Part shown: positions 25,416-33,874 of the stretch, in pieces | Numbering within the stretch: the stretch's first letter is position 1 | How the letters are laid out: each line of letters begins with the position of its first letter | Origin: Actinoplanes palleronii | Lineage (GTDB): Bacteria > Actinomycetota > Actinomycetes > Mycobacteriales > Micromonosporaceae | Length of the DNA: 64,000 bases | Reading direction: 5' to 3' | Assembly: GCF_016862315.1 (NCBI RefSeq) | Contig: NZ_BOMS01000094.1 | Coordinates: 62,001 to 126,000 of the forward strand | Notes under the pieces: model-generated | What the model saw: the letters and a program-made list of their open reading frames with translations, nothing else | The model's database searches: none | What the model was told of the DNA's origin: nothing | Translations under genes and position numbers: made by a program

Positions 25416-26063
25416 GTGAGTGAGATGGGGCTCCGGGAGCTCAAGAAGCAGCGCACGTTCGACGCGGTGTCCTCGATCGCGATCGCGATGTTCCTGGACC
25501 GCGGCTTCGACCAGGTGTCGGTCAGCGACATCGCGGCCGCCGCGGAGATCTCCAAGCCGACCCTGTTCCGCTACTTCGCCGCCAAGGAAGACCTGGTCCT
25601 GCACCGCTTCGCCGACCACGCCGGCGAGCCCGCCCGGGTGGTCGCCGCACGTGCCGCCGGCCAGTCACCGCTCGACGCGCTGCAGCAGCACTTCATCGCG
25701 GGCCTGCTCCGGCGCGACCCGGTGACCGGCTTGAACGACACCCCGGAGGTCCTCGCCTTCCACGACCTGGTCTTCTCCACGCCGTCCCTGGCCACCCGGG
25801 TCCACGAATACCAGTCCCGCGACGAGCAATCCCTGGCCACCGCCCTGCTCCCCACCACCCCCACGTCGCCGGCCGCGGCACCACTGGAGCCGGATCCGCT
25901 TGCCGCACGGCTGGCCGCCGCTCAGATCCTGGCCGTGCAGCGGGTGCTGGCCCGGGAGAACTGGCGCCGCCTGGCCGCCGGGGAATCCGCGGAGACGCTC
26001 GCGCCGACCGCGATCGAGGCAGCCGATCGCGCCTTCACCCAGCTCCGCACCGGCCTGCCCTGA
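25416..26063 (+). CDS. TetR family transcriptional regulator
   Basis: 215 residues from GTG 25416 (an in-frame ATG at 25425 is also possible). The HTH is clear: TFDAVSSIAIAMFLDRGF, then VSVSDIAAAAEISKPTLFRYFAAKEDLVL. The C-terminal part has the helical ligand-binding fold with a low-complexity loop (LLPTTPTSPAAAPLEPDP). The organisation, divergent from helR over a perfect palindrome, indicates that it represses helR and itself and releases on binding an inducer, perhaps an RNA-polymerase-targeting compound or a signal of stalling (inference). Confidence 0.92.
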   Translation: MSEMGLRELKKQRTFDAVSSIAIAMFLDRGFDQVSVSDIAAAAEISKPTLFRYFAAKEDLVLHRFADHAGEPARVVAARAAGQSPLDALQQHFIAGLLRRDPVTGLNDTPEVLAFHDLVFSTPSLATRVHEYQSRDEQSLATALLPTTPTSPAAAPLEPDPLAARLAAAQILAVQRVLARENWRRLAAGESAETLAPTAIEAADRAFTQLRTGLP

Positions 26064-26289
26064 CCCGCGTCCGGCTGCGGGCAGCCGCTGGTCAAGGTGG
26101 CTCGCCAGGCGGCGCAGGCGGTGGTCCGGGCCGTCCCCGCCACTCACCCTCAGCGTCCCAGGAGGTGGTCGGCCGGTCCCGGCAGGCGGTCCGGTGCAGG
26201 CCGCCCATCAGCCACACACCCACACGGTACGAAGGAGAGCACGCAACATCCGCACCCCGGAACGGCCGCAGCGCGCGAGACAACCGTGA

Positions 26290-26395
26290 GCGCCAGCCGC
26301 GGGGCGGGACGCGCCGGGCGGTCCGGGGTGGGCAGGCTGTCGCGTGAGACCGGGATGGTGCGTGGCTTGTAGCCTGCGGCGGGTTCTCGGTATTC
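26290..26395. repeat. Dispersed intergenic repeat, copy B (reverse orientation)
   Basis: Aligns with the reverse complement of copy A positions 17131-17240: shared blocks include GGCGGTCCGG, TGTCGCGTGAGACC, GTGGCTTGTAGCCTGCGG against GCGGCTTGTCGCCTGCGG, and TATTCGTACC. The hairpin half of the element is missing. The 389-bp interval 26064-26452, between the convergent TetR and ABC ATPase genes, otherwise shows no gene that I can support. Confidence 0.6.
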
Positions 26396-26452
26396 GTACC
26401 AAATAGGCGATCTGGCGGCGGGCGGGCCTTGAGGTGAGCAGCGGTGTGGGGG

Positions 26453-27247
26453 TCAGCTGTCGGGGGTGGGGCTGAGCAGGTGGTGGATGTCGCGGCGGTG
26501 GTTCTGGAAGAGCGGCAGGGCTCGGGTTTCCACGTCGTCTCGGGGGCGGGGCAGGTCGATCGGGAGCTCGCGGAGGATGTGGGTGGGGCGTGCTGCGAGG
26601 ACCAGGACACGGTCGGACATGAAGATTGCTTCGTCGATGTCGTGGGTGATCAAGAGGACGGTGAGGCCGAGTTCGACGGTGAGCGTGATGGTGAGTTGTT
26701 CGAGGGTGGCGCGGGTTTGGGCGTCCACTGAGGCGAAGGGTTCGTCCATCAGCAGCAGGCGGGGGCGGGAGACGATCGCTCGGGCCAGGGCGACCCGCTG
26801 CTGCATGCCGCCGGAGAGTTGCCACGGGTGGTGGTCGGCGAAGTCGGCCAGGCCGACCCGGGACAACGCCTCGCGGGCCTGCTCGCGGGTGGCGGCGCGG
26901 GCCCGCCGGCCGAGTGAGCTGGGCCGGCGGAGGGGGAAGCGGACGTTTTCCAAGGTGGTCAGCCACGGGAAGAGGCTGCGGTTGTATTCCTGGAAGACGA
27001 CGGACAGGGCCGGTGGGATGCCGGTGATCGGGTGGCCGTCGAACTCGATGGTGCCGGTGTCCGGGTGGTCCAGGCCGGCCAGGCAGCGCAACAACGTCGT
27101 CTTGCCGCAGCCGGACGGGCCGACGACACCGAGGAACTCGCCTTCGGCCTGAGCGAACGTGATGTCGGCGATGGCTCGGGTGGTGCGGCCGCGGCTGGTG
27201 AACGACTTGGTCAGGGCGGTGGCGCGGATCAGCGGGATCTCAGCCAT
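26453..27247 (-). CDS. ABC transporter ATP-binding protein, NitT/TauT type
   Basis: 264 residues from ATG 27247. Walker A GPSGCGKT (about 43-50), Q-loop VVFQEYNRSLFPWLT, signature LSGGMQQR, Walker B LLLMDEP and H-loop LITHDIDEA are intact; the sequence is of the SsuB/TauB class. It overlaps the stop of the upstream permease by eight bases, so it is the fourth gene of a coupled operon: binding protein, permease, permease, ATPase. It powers import of a small organic anion or heterocycle; see the binding protein entry for context. Confidence 0.92.
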   Translation of the reverse strand: MAEIPLIRATALTKSFTSRGRTTRAIADITFAQAEGEFLGVVGPSGCGKTTLLRCLAGLDHPDTGTIEFDGHPITGIPPALSVVFQEYNRSLFPWLTTLENVRFPLRRPSSLGRRARAATREQAREALSRVGLADFADHHPWQLSGGMQQRVALARAIVSRPRLLLMDEPFASVDAQTRATLEQLTITLTVELGLTVLLITHDIDEAIFMSDRVLVLAARPTHILRELPIDLPRPRDDVETRALPLFQNHRRDIHHLLSPTPDS

Positions 27248-27998
27248 CGGCGATACCCTTCTGGTCCTGGTACCAGCCGAGCACCCGGCGCTCCAGCAGC
27301 GCGAACAGAGCGGTGGCCAGCCAGCCGAGCAGACCCAGCACGATGATTCCGGCATACATCTGGGCGATCGCGTAGGTGCGCTGGGCCTGCAGGATGAGGT
27401 AGCCGAGGCCGGCGGTGGCGCCGATCATCTCGCTGATCACCATCATGATCAGGGCCAGGCCGAGGGCGATCCGGGCGGCGGCGAGCAGGGCCGGCAGGAC
27501 CGCGGGCAGGATCACCCGGCGCAATGTCGTCAGGGGGCTGAGGCCGCTGATCCGGGCTACGTCGACGTAGCCGGGTTCGACCGCTCGGGTGGCGTCGACG
27601 CCGGCGATCAGGACCGGCCACATGGCGGCGGCCGCGATCACCGTGATCCGCATGCCGCTGGTCGCGCCGAGGGCGAGGACGGCGACCGGGAGCACGGCTG
27701 GGGGTGGGATCGCGCGGAGGAACTCCAGGCTGGGGCGTACCCAGGGTTCGAGGTGGTGGAACCAGCCGATGGTGATGCCGAGCAAGGCGCCGAGCGTGGT
27801 GCCGAGGGCAAAACCGGCCAGGGCGCGGCCGGCCGAGGGCAGCACGTCGGTGCGCAGCGAGCCGGTGCCGAGTAGGGATGCCAGCTCGGTGACGGCGTCG
27901 CTGACCGGCGGGAACAGGCCGGTGTCACTGGCGCGGCCGGCGATCTCCCAGACCACGAGGAGGAGCAGGGCGACGAGGTAGCCGAGCGCCTTCTTCAC
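27240..27998 (-). CDS. ABC transporter permease, NitT/TauT type (second permease)
   Basis: 252 residues from GTG 27998, which overlaps the preceding permease stop as GTGA; this overlap decides the start. About six hydrophobic segments; the BPD_transp_1 EAA-like loop reads EPGYVDVARISGLSPLTTLRRVILPAVLPALL, as in SsuC/TauC permeases. It is coupled to the ATPase gene by an eight-base overlap. Two similar permeases in one operon suggest a heterodimeric membrane channel. Confidence 0.9.
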   Translation of the reverse strand: MKKALGYLVALLLLVVWEIAGRASDTGLFPPVSDAVTELASLLGTGSLRTDVLPSAGRALAGFALGTTLGALLGITIGWFHHLEPWVRPSLEFLRAIPPPAVLPVAVLALGATSGMRITVIAAAAMWPVLIAGVDATRAVEPGYVDVARISGLSPLTTLRRVILPAVLPALLAAARIALGLALIMMVISEMIGATAGLGYLILQAQRTYAIAQMYAGIIVLGLLGWLATALFALLERRVLGWYQDQKGIADG

Positions 27999-28759
27999 CG
28001 ACGCCCCGAAAACGCGCGACCCGAGACCGATCGACGCGAAACCGCGCGACCCGAGACCGCGCGGCCTGCGGAAAGGTCGAAGACCAGGTGGATCACGTAG
28101 CCGAGCGAGCCGGCCACCACGATCCCGGCATACGCGGCCGGGATCTGGCCGGCCTGTTGCTGCTGCGCGATGTACCACCCGAGCCCGGGACTCCCGGCCA
28201 CCAGCTCCGTCGCCACCGCCACCACCAACCCCAGCGACGCCGCGGTCCGCAGGCCGGTCCGGATCGCCGGCACCGCGGCCGGGCCGGTCACCGTCGCGGC
28301 CAGCCGCAGCCCGCTTGCCCCGAACACCCGGCCCGTCTCGACGAGCAGCGGGTCGACGTCCCGGACCCCGAACCGGGTCGAGATCAGCAGCGGCCACAGG
28401 CAGGCGAACGCCACGAGCACCGCCTGCATCCCGGCGCCGAGCCCGATCACCACAACCGCGACCGGGATCAGCGCGACCGCCGGGATCGGCCGGAGGAAGT
28501 CGATCACCACCCGGGTGGCCGCGTCCGCCCAGCGGGACACGCCGAGCAGGATCCCGGCGGCGATCCCGAGCACGCCGGCCAGCAGCAGGCCACCGGCCCA
28601 GGCGAGCAGCGTGTCCCCGGCCGCGACGGCCAGCGACGGGTCGGCCAGGGCGCGGGCGATGTCCCAGCTCGCCGGGGCCGCGGTGGGCGGCAGGACGTGC
28701 GCGAGGCGCAGCAGGTCCCAGAGCCCGACCAGCACGGCGAACCCCGCGAGACCTCTCAC
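27995..28759 (-). CDS. ABC transporter permease, NitT/TauT type (first permease)
   Basis: 254 residues from GTG 28759 (GTGA overlap with the binding-protein stop). The permease fold is clear: ATRVVIDFLRPIPAVALIPV, then VETGRVFGASGLRLAATVTGPAAVPAIRTGLRTA as the EAA-like loop (residues described, not a full quote). Odd feature: after the last membrane segment (VIHLVFDLSA) the protein ends in a basic repetitive tail with units GRAVSGRAVSRRSVSGRA, encoded by short tandem DNA repeats around 28000-28070. This tail is not part of the family fold and looks like a recent minisatellite expansion. Confidence 0.88.
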   Translation of the reverse strand: MRGLAGFAVLVGLWDLLRLAHVLPPTAAPASWDIARALADPSLAVAAGDTLLAWAGGLLLAGVLGIAAGILLGVSRWADAATRVVIDFLRPIPAVALIPVAVVVIGLGAGMQAVLVAFACLWPLLISTRFGVRDVDPLLVETGRVFGASGLRLAATVTGPAAVPAIRTGLRTAASLGLVVAVATELVAGSPGLGWYIAQQQQAGQIPAAYAGIVVAGSLGYVIHLVFDLSAGRAVSGRAVSRRSVSGRAFSGRR

Positions 28760-29709
28760 TGCAGGTACGCCCCCTCCAGCGCGATCGGCTTCTTGGCGAT
28801 CTGCTGCTGGGTGAGGATGTCGGCCCACTGCTGCCAGCCGGACGGTTCCGCCGTGGTGGTGTAGACCGGCAGCTTGATCGTGCCGGCCAGCGCGGCCGGC
28901 ACCTTGGTGTAGGTGGGCAGCGTCGCCCGCAGCTCGTCCGGGTGGGCCTGGGCGTATTCGCAGGCGCGGGCGAGCGCGGTGCGGAACTTGTCGACGGTGG
29001 CCCGGTCCGACTTCACGTACCGTTCCGAGGCCAGGAAGACCGACTGGGGCATGGCCGGGGTCTGCCCGACACTGTCGGAGAGCAGGTTGCGCGCGCCCGC
29101 GGCGAGCCCGACGGCGACGAACGGCTCGGCCGGGTTGACCGCGTCGACGGTGCCCTTCTTCAGCGCGTCGGCCATCGCGGCGAACGGCAGCTCGGTGAAC
29201 TTCACCGTGGACACGTCGACCCCCTCGGCGCGCAGCGCGTTGCGGATCGACACGTGCGGCAGCTGGTAGAGGGTGTCGACCGCGACGGTCTTGCCGGCCA
29301 GGTCCTGCGGCGTCCTGATCGGGCCGTCCGCGGCGACCTGCAGCTGGATGAAGTTCTGCGCCGGGTCGGCCGGGTTGGTGGACGTGCTGCTGACCGCGGT
29401 GATCGGCACGCCGTTGGAGCGGGCCAGCAGCACCGCGGGCGCGTTCAGGAAGCCGATCTCGGCCTGCCCGCCGACCACCGACGGGATGACCGCGGGCGCC
29501 TCGGCCGGCACCACCTGCACGTCGAGTCCGGCCTCGCGGAAGATGCCCCGGTTGACGCCGAGCACCATGGCGGCCGCACCGGAGACGCCGATCGTCGCCA
29601 CCCGCACCTTCGGCGGCCCGCTCGCGGTCCCGGAGTCGTCACCGGAGCAGCCGGTCACGGACAGCGCCACCGTCACCACCAGCGCCAGGAACAAGCGCGG
29701 AAAGCTCAT
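28756..29709 (-). CDS. ABC transporter substrate-binding lipoprotein, NMT1/SsuA-like
   Basis: 317 residues. Signal peptide with lipobox LSVTGCSG (lipidated Cys21), so it is anchored outside the cell. The mature part is a type 2 periplasmic-binding fold of the NMT1/SsuA class: KVRVATIGVSGAAAMVLGVNRGIFREAG at the N-terminus, DLAGKTVAVDTLYQLPH, and DAVNPAEPFVAVGLAAG. This family binds sulfonates, nitrate, thiamine precursors, riboflavin or aromatic acids. It is the first gene of the four-gene ABC operon and is divergent from an amidohydrolase-SDR pair, which suggests that the imported compound is the substrate of those enzymes. Confidence 0.9.
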   Translation of the reverse strand: MSFPRLFLALVVTVALSVTGCSGDDSGTASGPPKVRVATIGVSGAAAMVLGVNRGIFREAGLDVQVVPAEAPAVIPSVVGGQAEIGFLNAPAVLLARSNGVPITAVSSTSTNPADPAQNFIQLQVAADGPIRTPQDLAGKTVAVDTLYQLPHVSIRNALRAEGVDVSTVKFTELPFAAMADALKKGTVDAVNPAEPFVAVGLAAGARNLLSDSVGQTPAMPQSVFLASERYVKSDRATVDKFRTALARACEYAQAHPDELRATLPTYTKVPAALAGTIKLPVYTTTAEPSGWQQWADILTQQQIAKKPIALEGAYLQ

Positions 29710-29746
29710 GCGTCTCTGCCTACCCCGGCGACAAGCAACGTTTCAA

Positions 29747-29764
29747 TAGATCAGCGTAGATCTA
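29747..29764. promoter_or_regulatory. Inverted repeat, candidate operator of the divergent ABC/amidohydrolase region
   Basis: TAGATC and GATCTA form perfect arms around AGCGTA, in the 96-bp gap between the binding-protein gene and the amidohydrolase gene. Both transcripts could be controlled through it. No regulator gene is adjacent, so its binding protein is unknown. Confidence 0.4.
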
Positions 29765-29771
29765 ACAGAAC

Positions 29772-29799
29772 TTGCAAGATCGGCGCATGTCGATAGATT
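29772..29799 (+). promoter_or_regulatory. Candidate promoter for the amidohydrolase-SDR operon, leaderless start
   Basis: TTGCAA (29772-29777) and TAGATT (29794-29799) are spaced by 16 bp and end seven bases before the GTG at 29806. With no ribosome site ahead of that GTG, a leaderless mRNA starting at or next to the codon is plausible. Confidence 0.4.
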
Positions 29800-29805
29800 T
29801 GCCGG

Positions 29806-30648
29806 GTGCGCCGGATCGATCTGCACTGCTACCCCGGCACCCCGGAGTGGGTCGCCTCGCAGGGCCCGTTCGCCGAGGCCCTCGCGGCGTACTGGAAAAA
29901 GCCCTGGGTCGGACGACCGGAAACGGACATCGTCGCCGACATCAGTGCGGCCGGCCTGCAGGCGCTGCTCGTCGCGTTCGACATCGAGACCAGCACCGGC
30001 GCGCCGGCCTGCGGCAACGCCTACGTGGCGGCGATGCGCGACCGGCACCCGGAGATCTTCCTCGGCGCGTGGGGCGCGGTCGACCCGCTGAAGGGCCCGG
30101 GTGCGATCGCCGAGGCGGAGGAAGCGGTCCGCGTGCACCGGGTGCTCGGCTTCCACTTCCACCCGATCATGGGCAGGTTCCGGGTCGACGATCCGGAGCT
30201 GTGGCCGCTGTTCGACACGATCAGCGGGCTCGGCGTGCCGGTGATGATCGACGTGGGGACCACCGGGATGGGCGCCGGGCTGCCGGGCGGGCTCGGCACC
30301 CAGCTCGGGCACGCCCACCCGCTCGCCATCGACGTACTGGCTGCGACGTTTCCGCAGCTCACCATCGTCGCCTCGCACCCGGGCTGGCCGTGGATCGACG
30401 AGATGACCGCGGTGGCGCTGCACAAGGGCAACGTCTTCTGGGAGCTGTCCGGCTGGGCGCCCAAGTACTTCCCGCCGCAGCTGCGCTCGGACATCCGCGG
30501 CCGGCTCCGCGACAAGATCATGTTCGGCACCGACCATCCCAGCATCCCGTTCGACCGGCTGCTGCGCGAGTGGGACGAGCTGGGCTTCGACGACGCCGTC
30601 CGGGCCGCCGTCTTCCACGCCAACGCCGAGCGGGTGCTCGGCCTGTGA
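29806..30648 (+). CDS. Amidohydrolase family protein (amidohydrolase_2 type)
   Basis: 280 residues. The N-terminal metal motif is IDLHCYP (an HxH variant with His-Cys), followed by FHFHPIMGRF, VMIDVGTTGMG, the HPG motif IVASHPGWPWIDE and the FGTDHPSIPFDRL block carrying the catalytic Asp. This layout is that of the ACMSD / gamma-resorcylate decarboxylase branch of amidohydrolases, which hydrolyse or decarboxylate aromatic or lactone substrates with a divalent metal. It is 11 bp upstream of an SDR in one operon. The altered first motif (HxC instead of HxH) is unusual and may change metal binding. Confidence 0.82.
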   Translation: MRRIDLHCYPGTPEWVASQGPFAEALAAYWKKPWVGRPETDIVADISAAGLQALLVAFDIETSTGAPACGNAYVAAMRDRHPEIFLGAWGAVDPLKGPGAIAEAEEAVRVHRVLGFHFHPIMGRFRVDDPELWPLFDTISGLGVPVMIDVGTTGMGAGLPGGLGTQLGHAHPLAIDVLAATFPQLTIVASHPGWPWIDEMTAVALHKGNVFWELSGWAPKYFPPQLRSDIRGRLRDKIMFGTDHPSIPFDRLLREWDELGFDDAVRAAVFHANAERVLGL

Positions 30649-30659
30649 GGAGGTACTCC

Positions 30660-31406
30660 GTGCCGGTCGCGTTCGTCACCGGGTCGTCGAGCGGGATCGG
30701 CCGCGCGACGGCACAGCGGTTCGCCGCCGCCGACTACGACGTGGTGATCAATTTCAGCCGCTCCGCGGATCGCGCGGCGTCCGTCGTGGGCACGCTGGGC
30801 GGTGCGGGCCGGCACCGCGCACTCCGTGGAGACGTGAGCGACGAGGTCGCGGTCAACCACATGACAGGTACGATCACCGCGGCGTACGGGCGGCTGGACG
30901 TGCTGGTCAACAACGCCGGCACCACGTCGCCGACCCCACCGGACGACCTGGACGGTGTCGACCTGGCCGACTGGGACCGGGTGTTCGCGGTGAACGTACG
31001 CGGCCTGTTCCAGGTGACCCGGGCCTGCGCGCCGCTGCTGCGGGCGGCACACGGCAGCGTGGTGAACGTGGCGAGCATCGTCGGGCTGCGACCCGGCCCC
31101 CAGCCGCTGGCGTACGCGGCGACCAAGGCCGCGGTGGTGAGCCTGACCCGCACACTGTCCCGGGTGCTGGCGCCGGAGGTGCGGGTGAACGCGGTCGCAC
31201 CCGGCTGGGTGGACGGCGAGTGGATGCGGCGGACGCTGGCTCAGTCGTACGAAAAAATGATGGAACGCCGCGCGGCCCGGACCCCGATGGGTCGCAACGT
31301 CAGCGAAGCGGACGTCGCGGAGAGCATCTTCGCGCTGGCCACCGCACACCCGTTCGTCACCGGCGAGACCGTGACCATCGACGGTGGTTACACCGCGACC
31401 AGCTGA
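30660..31406 (+). CDS. Short-chain dehydrogenase/reductase (SDR)
   Basis: 248 residues from GTG 30660, set by GAGGAGG six bases upstream. Classical SDR: TGSSSGIG nucleotide motif near the N-terminus, NNAG (about residue 83), catalytic Ser in VNVASIVG, YxxxK as YAATK, and a C-terminal VTGETVTIDGGYTA that matches FabG-like enzymes. It acts in the cytoplasm with NAD(P)(H). Its end overlaps the convergent aryl-AMP ligase by 19 bases. It likely oxidises or reduces an intermediate made from the amidohydrolase product. Confidence 0.9.
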   Translation: MPVAFVTGSSSGIGRATAQRFAAADYDVVINFSRSADRAASVVGTLGGAGRHRALRGDVSDEVAVNHMTGTITAAYGRLDVLVNNAGTTSPTPPDDLDGVDLADWDRVFAVNVRGLFQVTRACAPLLRAAHGSVVNVASIVGLRPGPQPLAYAATKAAVVSLTRTLSRVLAPEVRVNAVAPGWVDGEWMRRTLAQSYEKMMERRAARTPMGRNVSEADVAESIFALATAHPFVTGETVTIDGGYTATS

Positions 31407-33022
31407 GACACCAGATCTTTTTTGGACACCTTACCGATCGCCGAGAGCGGCAGCTCATCGAAGAACACCAGTCGCTCGGGCAGCTTGTACGACGCGATCT
31501 CGGTGGCCCGCAGGAACCCGGTGAGATCGGCCAGGCTCGGCGCCGGCACGCCCTGGCGCAGCTGGACACAGGCGCACATCCGCTCGCCGAGCACCTCGTC
31601 GGGCAGCGGCACGCACGCCACGTTCTGCACCGCGGGGTGCCCGAGCAGCAGGTTCTCCACCTCCTCGGCGCTGATCTTTTCGCCGCCCCGGTTGATCAGG
31701 TCCTTGACCCGGCCCTCGACGACGTAGTTGCCGGACGGGTGCCGGCGCATCAGGTCACCGGAGCGGTAGAAGCCGTCCGGGGTGAACGCCCGCGCGTTGT
31801 GCTCCGGCGACCGGAAGTATCCGCGCAGCGTGTACGGCCCCCGCGCGAGCAGCTCACCCACCTCGCCGTCCGCAACGTCGTGGCCGTCCTCGTCGACCAG
31901 GCGTACCTCGTCGTCCGGGCAGACCGGCCGACCGACCGTTTCCAGTCGCACCTCGGCCGGGTCGTTGAGACGGACGAACATCAGCAGCCCCTCGGCCATC
32001 CCGAAGTTCTCCTGCACGGTGCAGCCCGGCAGCAGCCGCTCGGCGAGCAGCCGGGTCTCCGGTTGCAGCCGCTGCCCGCCGCTCTGGATCACCCGCACCG
32101 AGGAGAGGTCGAAACCGGTCAGCGCCGGGTCGTGCAGCCAGCGGATCAGCAGCGCGGGCACCAGGTGGATGTGGGTCACCCGGTACTTTTCGATCAGGGC
32201 GAACACCTCGGCGGCGCGGGTGCTCGGGTGCAGCACCGTGCGCGCGCCGGCGAACAGGAAACCCTGCAGGCCGGGGCAGCCGAGCGGCAGGTTGTGCCCG
32301 ATCGGCAGCACGTCGAGCAGGCAGTCGCCGGGGCGGATGTCGCAGACCGAGGCCGCCATCCGGGTGTTGTAGACGTAGTCGTTGTGCAGGCGGGGGATCA
32401 ATTTCGGTACGCCGGTGGTGCCGCCGGAGAGCAGGAACAGCGCCGGGTCCATCGGATCCGGCCAGGTTTCCGGTAATTCTGAAGCCGGCTCCCGGTCCAG
32501 CAATTCACTCAGGCTGACGTTGCCCGGCCCGGGTTCGCCGTGCACGATCGTCCAGCGCAGACCCTCGATCCGGGCCGCCATCTCGCGGAAGTCGAAGTCG
32601 CGGTACCGGTCCGGGATGAAGCAGGCGACCGCGCCGGAGAGCGCCACGAACTGGGAGATCTCCCGGAACCGGTGCACCGGCAGGGCCATCACCGGGATCA
32701 CCCCGATCCTCTGACACGCCAGGTGCAGGTAGGCGAATGCGGCCACGTTCGGCAGTTGGACGACGACCCGGTCCCCGGGCCGCAACCCGATATCGAGCAG
32801 GCTGCGGGCGAGTCGGTGGGCGCGACCGCCGAGTTTTTCGTACGAGATGTCGGCGCCGCCGGCATGCACCGCGATCCGGCCGGCGAACCGGTCGCACACC
32901 TCGTCGAGGGTCTCGCCGAGTGTCCGATCCTGCCAGTAGCCGGTCGCGCGGTAACGTCGCGCGAACTCTTCCGGGAACGGCACCACACCGGTCAACGGCA
33001 TCGTCCGACGATAGCCGCTCAT
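31388..33022 (-). CDS. Aryl acid-AMP ligase, EntE/DhbE-like
   Basis: 544 residues. ANL superfamily adenylation motifs: LSGGTTGVPKLIPR (phosphate loop), NDYVYNTRMAASVCDI, QENFGMAEGL (aromatic acid class), YRSGDLMRR, GRVKDLINRGGEKISAEEVE and the C-terminal GKVSKKDL with the catalytic lysine. These match 2,3-dihydroxybenzoate- and salicylate-AMP ligases (EntE, DhbE, YbtE class) rather than fatty acyl ligases. No NRPS, isochorismatase or siderophore gene is nearby, so a catabolic role such as activating salicylate or a related benzoate to the CoA form is more likely. The start overlaps the upstream gene stop (ATGA), so the two are coupled. Confidence 0.87.
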   Translation of the reverse strand: MSGYRRTMPLTGVVPFPEEFARRYRATGYWQDRTLGETLDEVCDRFAGRIAVHAGGADISYEKLGGRAHRLARSLLDIGLRPGDRVVVQLPNVAAFAYLHLACQRIGVIPVMALPVHRFREISQFVALSGAVACFIPDRYRDFDFREMAARIEGLRWTIVHGEPGPGNVSLSELLDREPASELPETWPDPMDPALFLLSGGTTGVPKLIPRLHNDYVYNTRMAASVCDIRPGDCLLDVLPIGHNLPLGCPGLQGFLFAGARTVLHPSTRAAEVFALIEKYRVTHIHLVPALLIRWLHDPALTGFDLSSVRVIQSGGQRLQPETRLLAERLLPGCTVQENFGMAEGLLMFVRLNDPAEVRLETVGRPVCPDDEVRLVDEDGHDVADGEVGELLARGPYTLRGYFRSPEHNARAFTPDGFYRSGDLMRRHPSGNYVVEGRVKDLINRGGEKISAEEVENLLLGHPAVQNVACVPLPDEVLGERMCACVQLRQGVPAPSLADLTGFLRATEIASYKLPERLVFFDELPLSAIGKVSKKDLVSQLVAV

Positions 33023-33696
33023 CGATTGATCAGGCTTTGGAATTCCTTGAGCTGGGCGGCAGTGGGCTCGGCGATGTCGATCGGCCCGGTGCCACCGAGA
33101 TCGACGATCGGCGCGGCGGTGGGCACGGCCCGCAGGGGGCTCAAGCCGGTGTTCGCCCCGGTGTTCCCGCCGGTTTTCGGGTCGGTTTTCGGGTCGGTTT
33201 TCAGGCTGGCTCTCGGGCCGGCCTGCTCCAGGCGCAGGACATGGTGCGGGGCGGCAGCGCTGATGTAGACGGTTCCGGACGGGAGGGCGATCGGCCAGGC
33301 GTCGACCCCGGCGATCGAGGTTTTCGGTCCGGCGGTGGTCGCGCCGCGAGCGGCGACCCGGAGGCGGTCGGCGAGGGTTCGCGGGGTGACCAGGTCCACC
33401 GGGACCCGGGCGTTCGTCTTCCCGCGCAGTTTCACTCGCTTGCCACCGACCGTGAGCACGCCGGCAGCGTTGCCCTGAGCGTCGACGGTGAGGTCAGCCG
33501 ACGCGCTCCGGTAGTGGATCGCCTCGGCGCCGCTCAGCGCGGAGATCGCGGCAAGCAGCCCGGCCCGGGCGGCTTCCGGGCGGCCGGCATCCGCGCGGCT
33601 CGTCCACCAGACGGTGACCGTGGAACTCAGGACCAGCAGAAACACCCCGGCCAGCAGGGCGGGCCGAGGCGGGGAGCGATGTCCAGGCTGTGTCAC
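33019..33696 (-). CDS. Membrane-anchored hypothetical protein with repeat tract
   Basis: 225 residues from GTG 33696, chosen for GGAGGT at ideal spacing. One N-terminal transmembrane or uncleaved signal segment (LLAGVFLLVLSSTVTVWW) precedes an extracytoplasmic domain with beta strands (GKRVKLRGKTNARVPVDLV, AWPIALPSGTVYIS). The region ~175-195 has a short repeat TDPKTDPKTGGNTGANTG encoded by tandem DNA repeats, then a C-terminal helix (AQLKEFQSLINR). No known family recognised; similar in style to small actinobacterial secreted proteins. It precedes and overlaps the aryl-AMP ligase, though a functional link is unproven. Confidence 0.65.
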   Translation of the reverse strand: MTQPGHRSPPRPALLAGVFLLVLSSTVTVWWTSRADAGRPEAARAGLLAAISALSGAEAIHYRSASADLTVDAQGNAAGVLTVGGKRVKLRGKTNARVPVDLVTPRTLADRLRVAARGATTAGPKTSIAGVDAWPIALPSGTVYISAAAPHHVLRLEQAGPRASLKTDPKTDPKTGGNTGANTGLSPLRAVPTAAPIVDLGGTGPIDIAEPTAAQLKEFQSLINR

Positions 33697-33874
33697 GACG
33701 ACCTCCGAGGCGGGAAGCACGGGCATTCCGACCTACCCCCGCCTGGCACCCACTGTTCACATCGATCACCGCACGCGGCCAGGACCGCACGCTCTGTCAC
33801 CATGGATGCAAGAGACAGCCATGTCTTGTGCGGCAGATCCGGATGCCTGACCAAGTGCGTGATGTCGCCGGTGG

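Noticed and set aside
31388..33022. Siderophore biosynthesis locus based on the EntE-like ligase
   Set aside because: There is no isochorismate synthase, isochorismatase, NRPS or siderophore receptor nearby; only import and catabolic-type genes.
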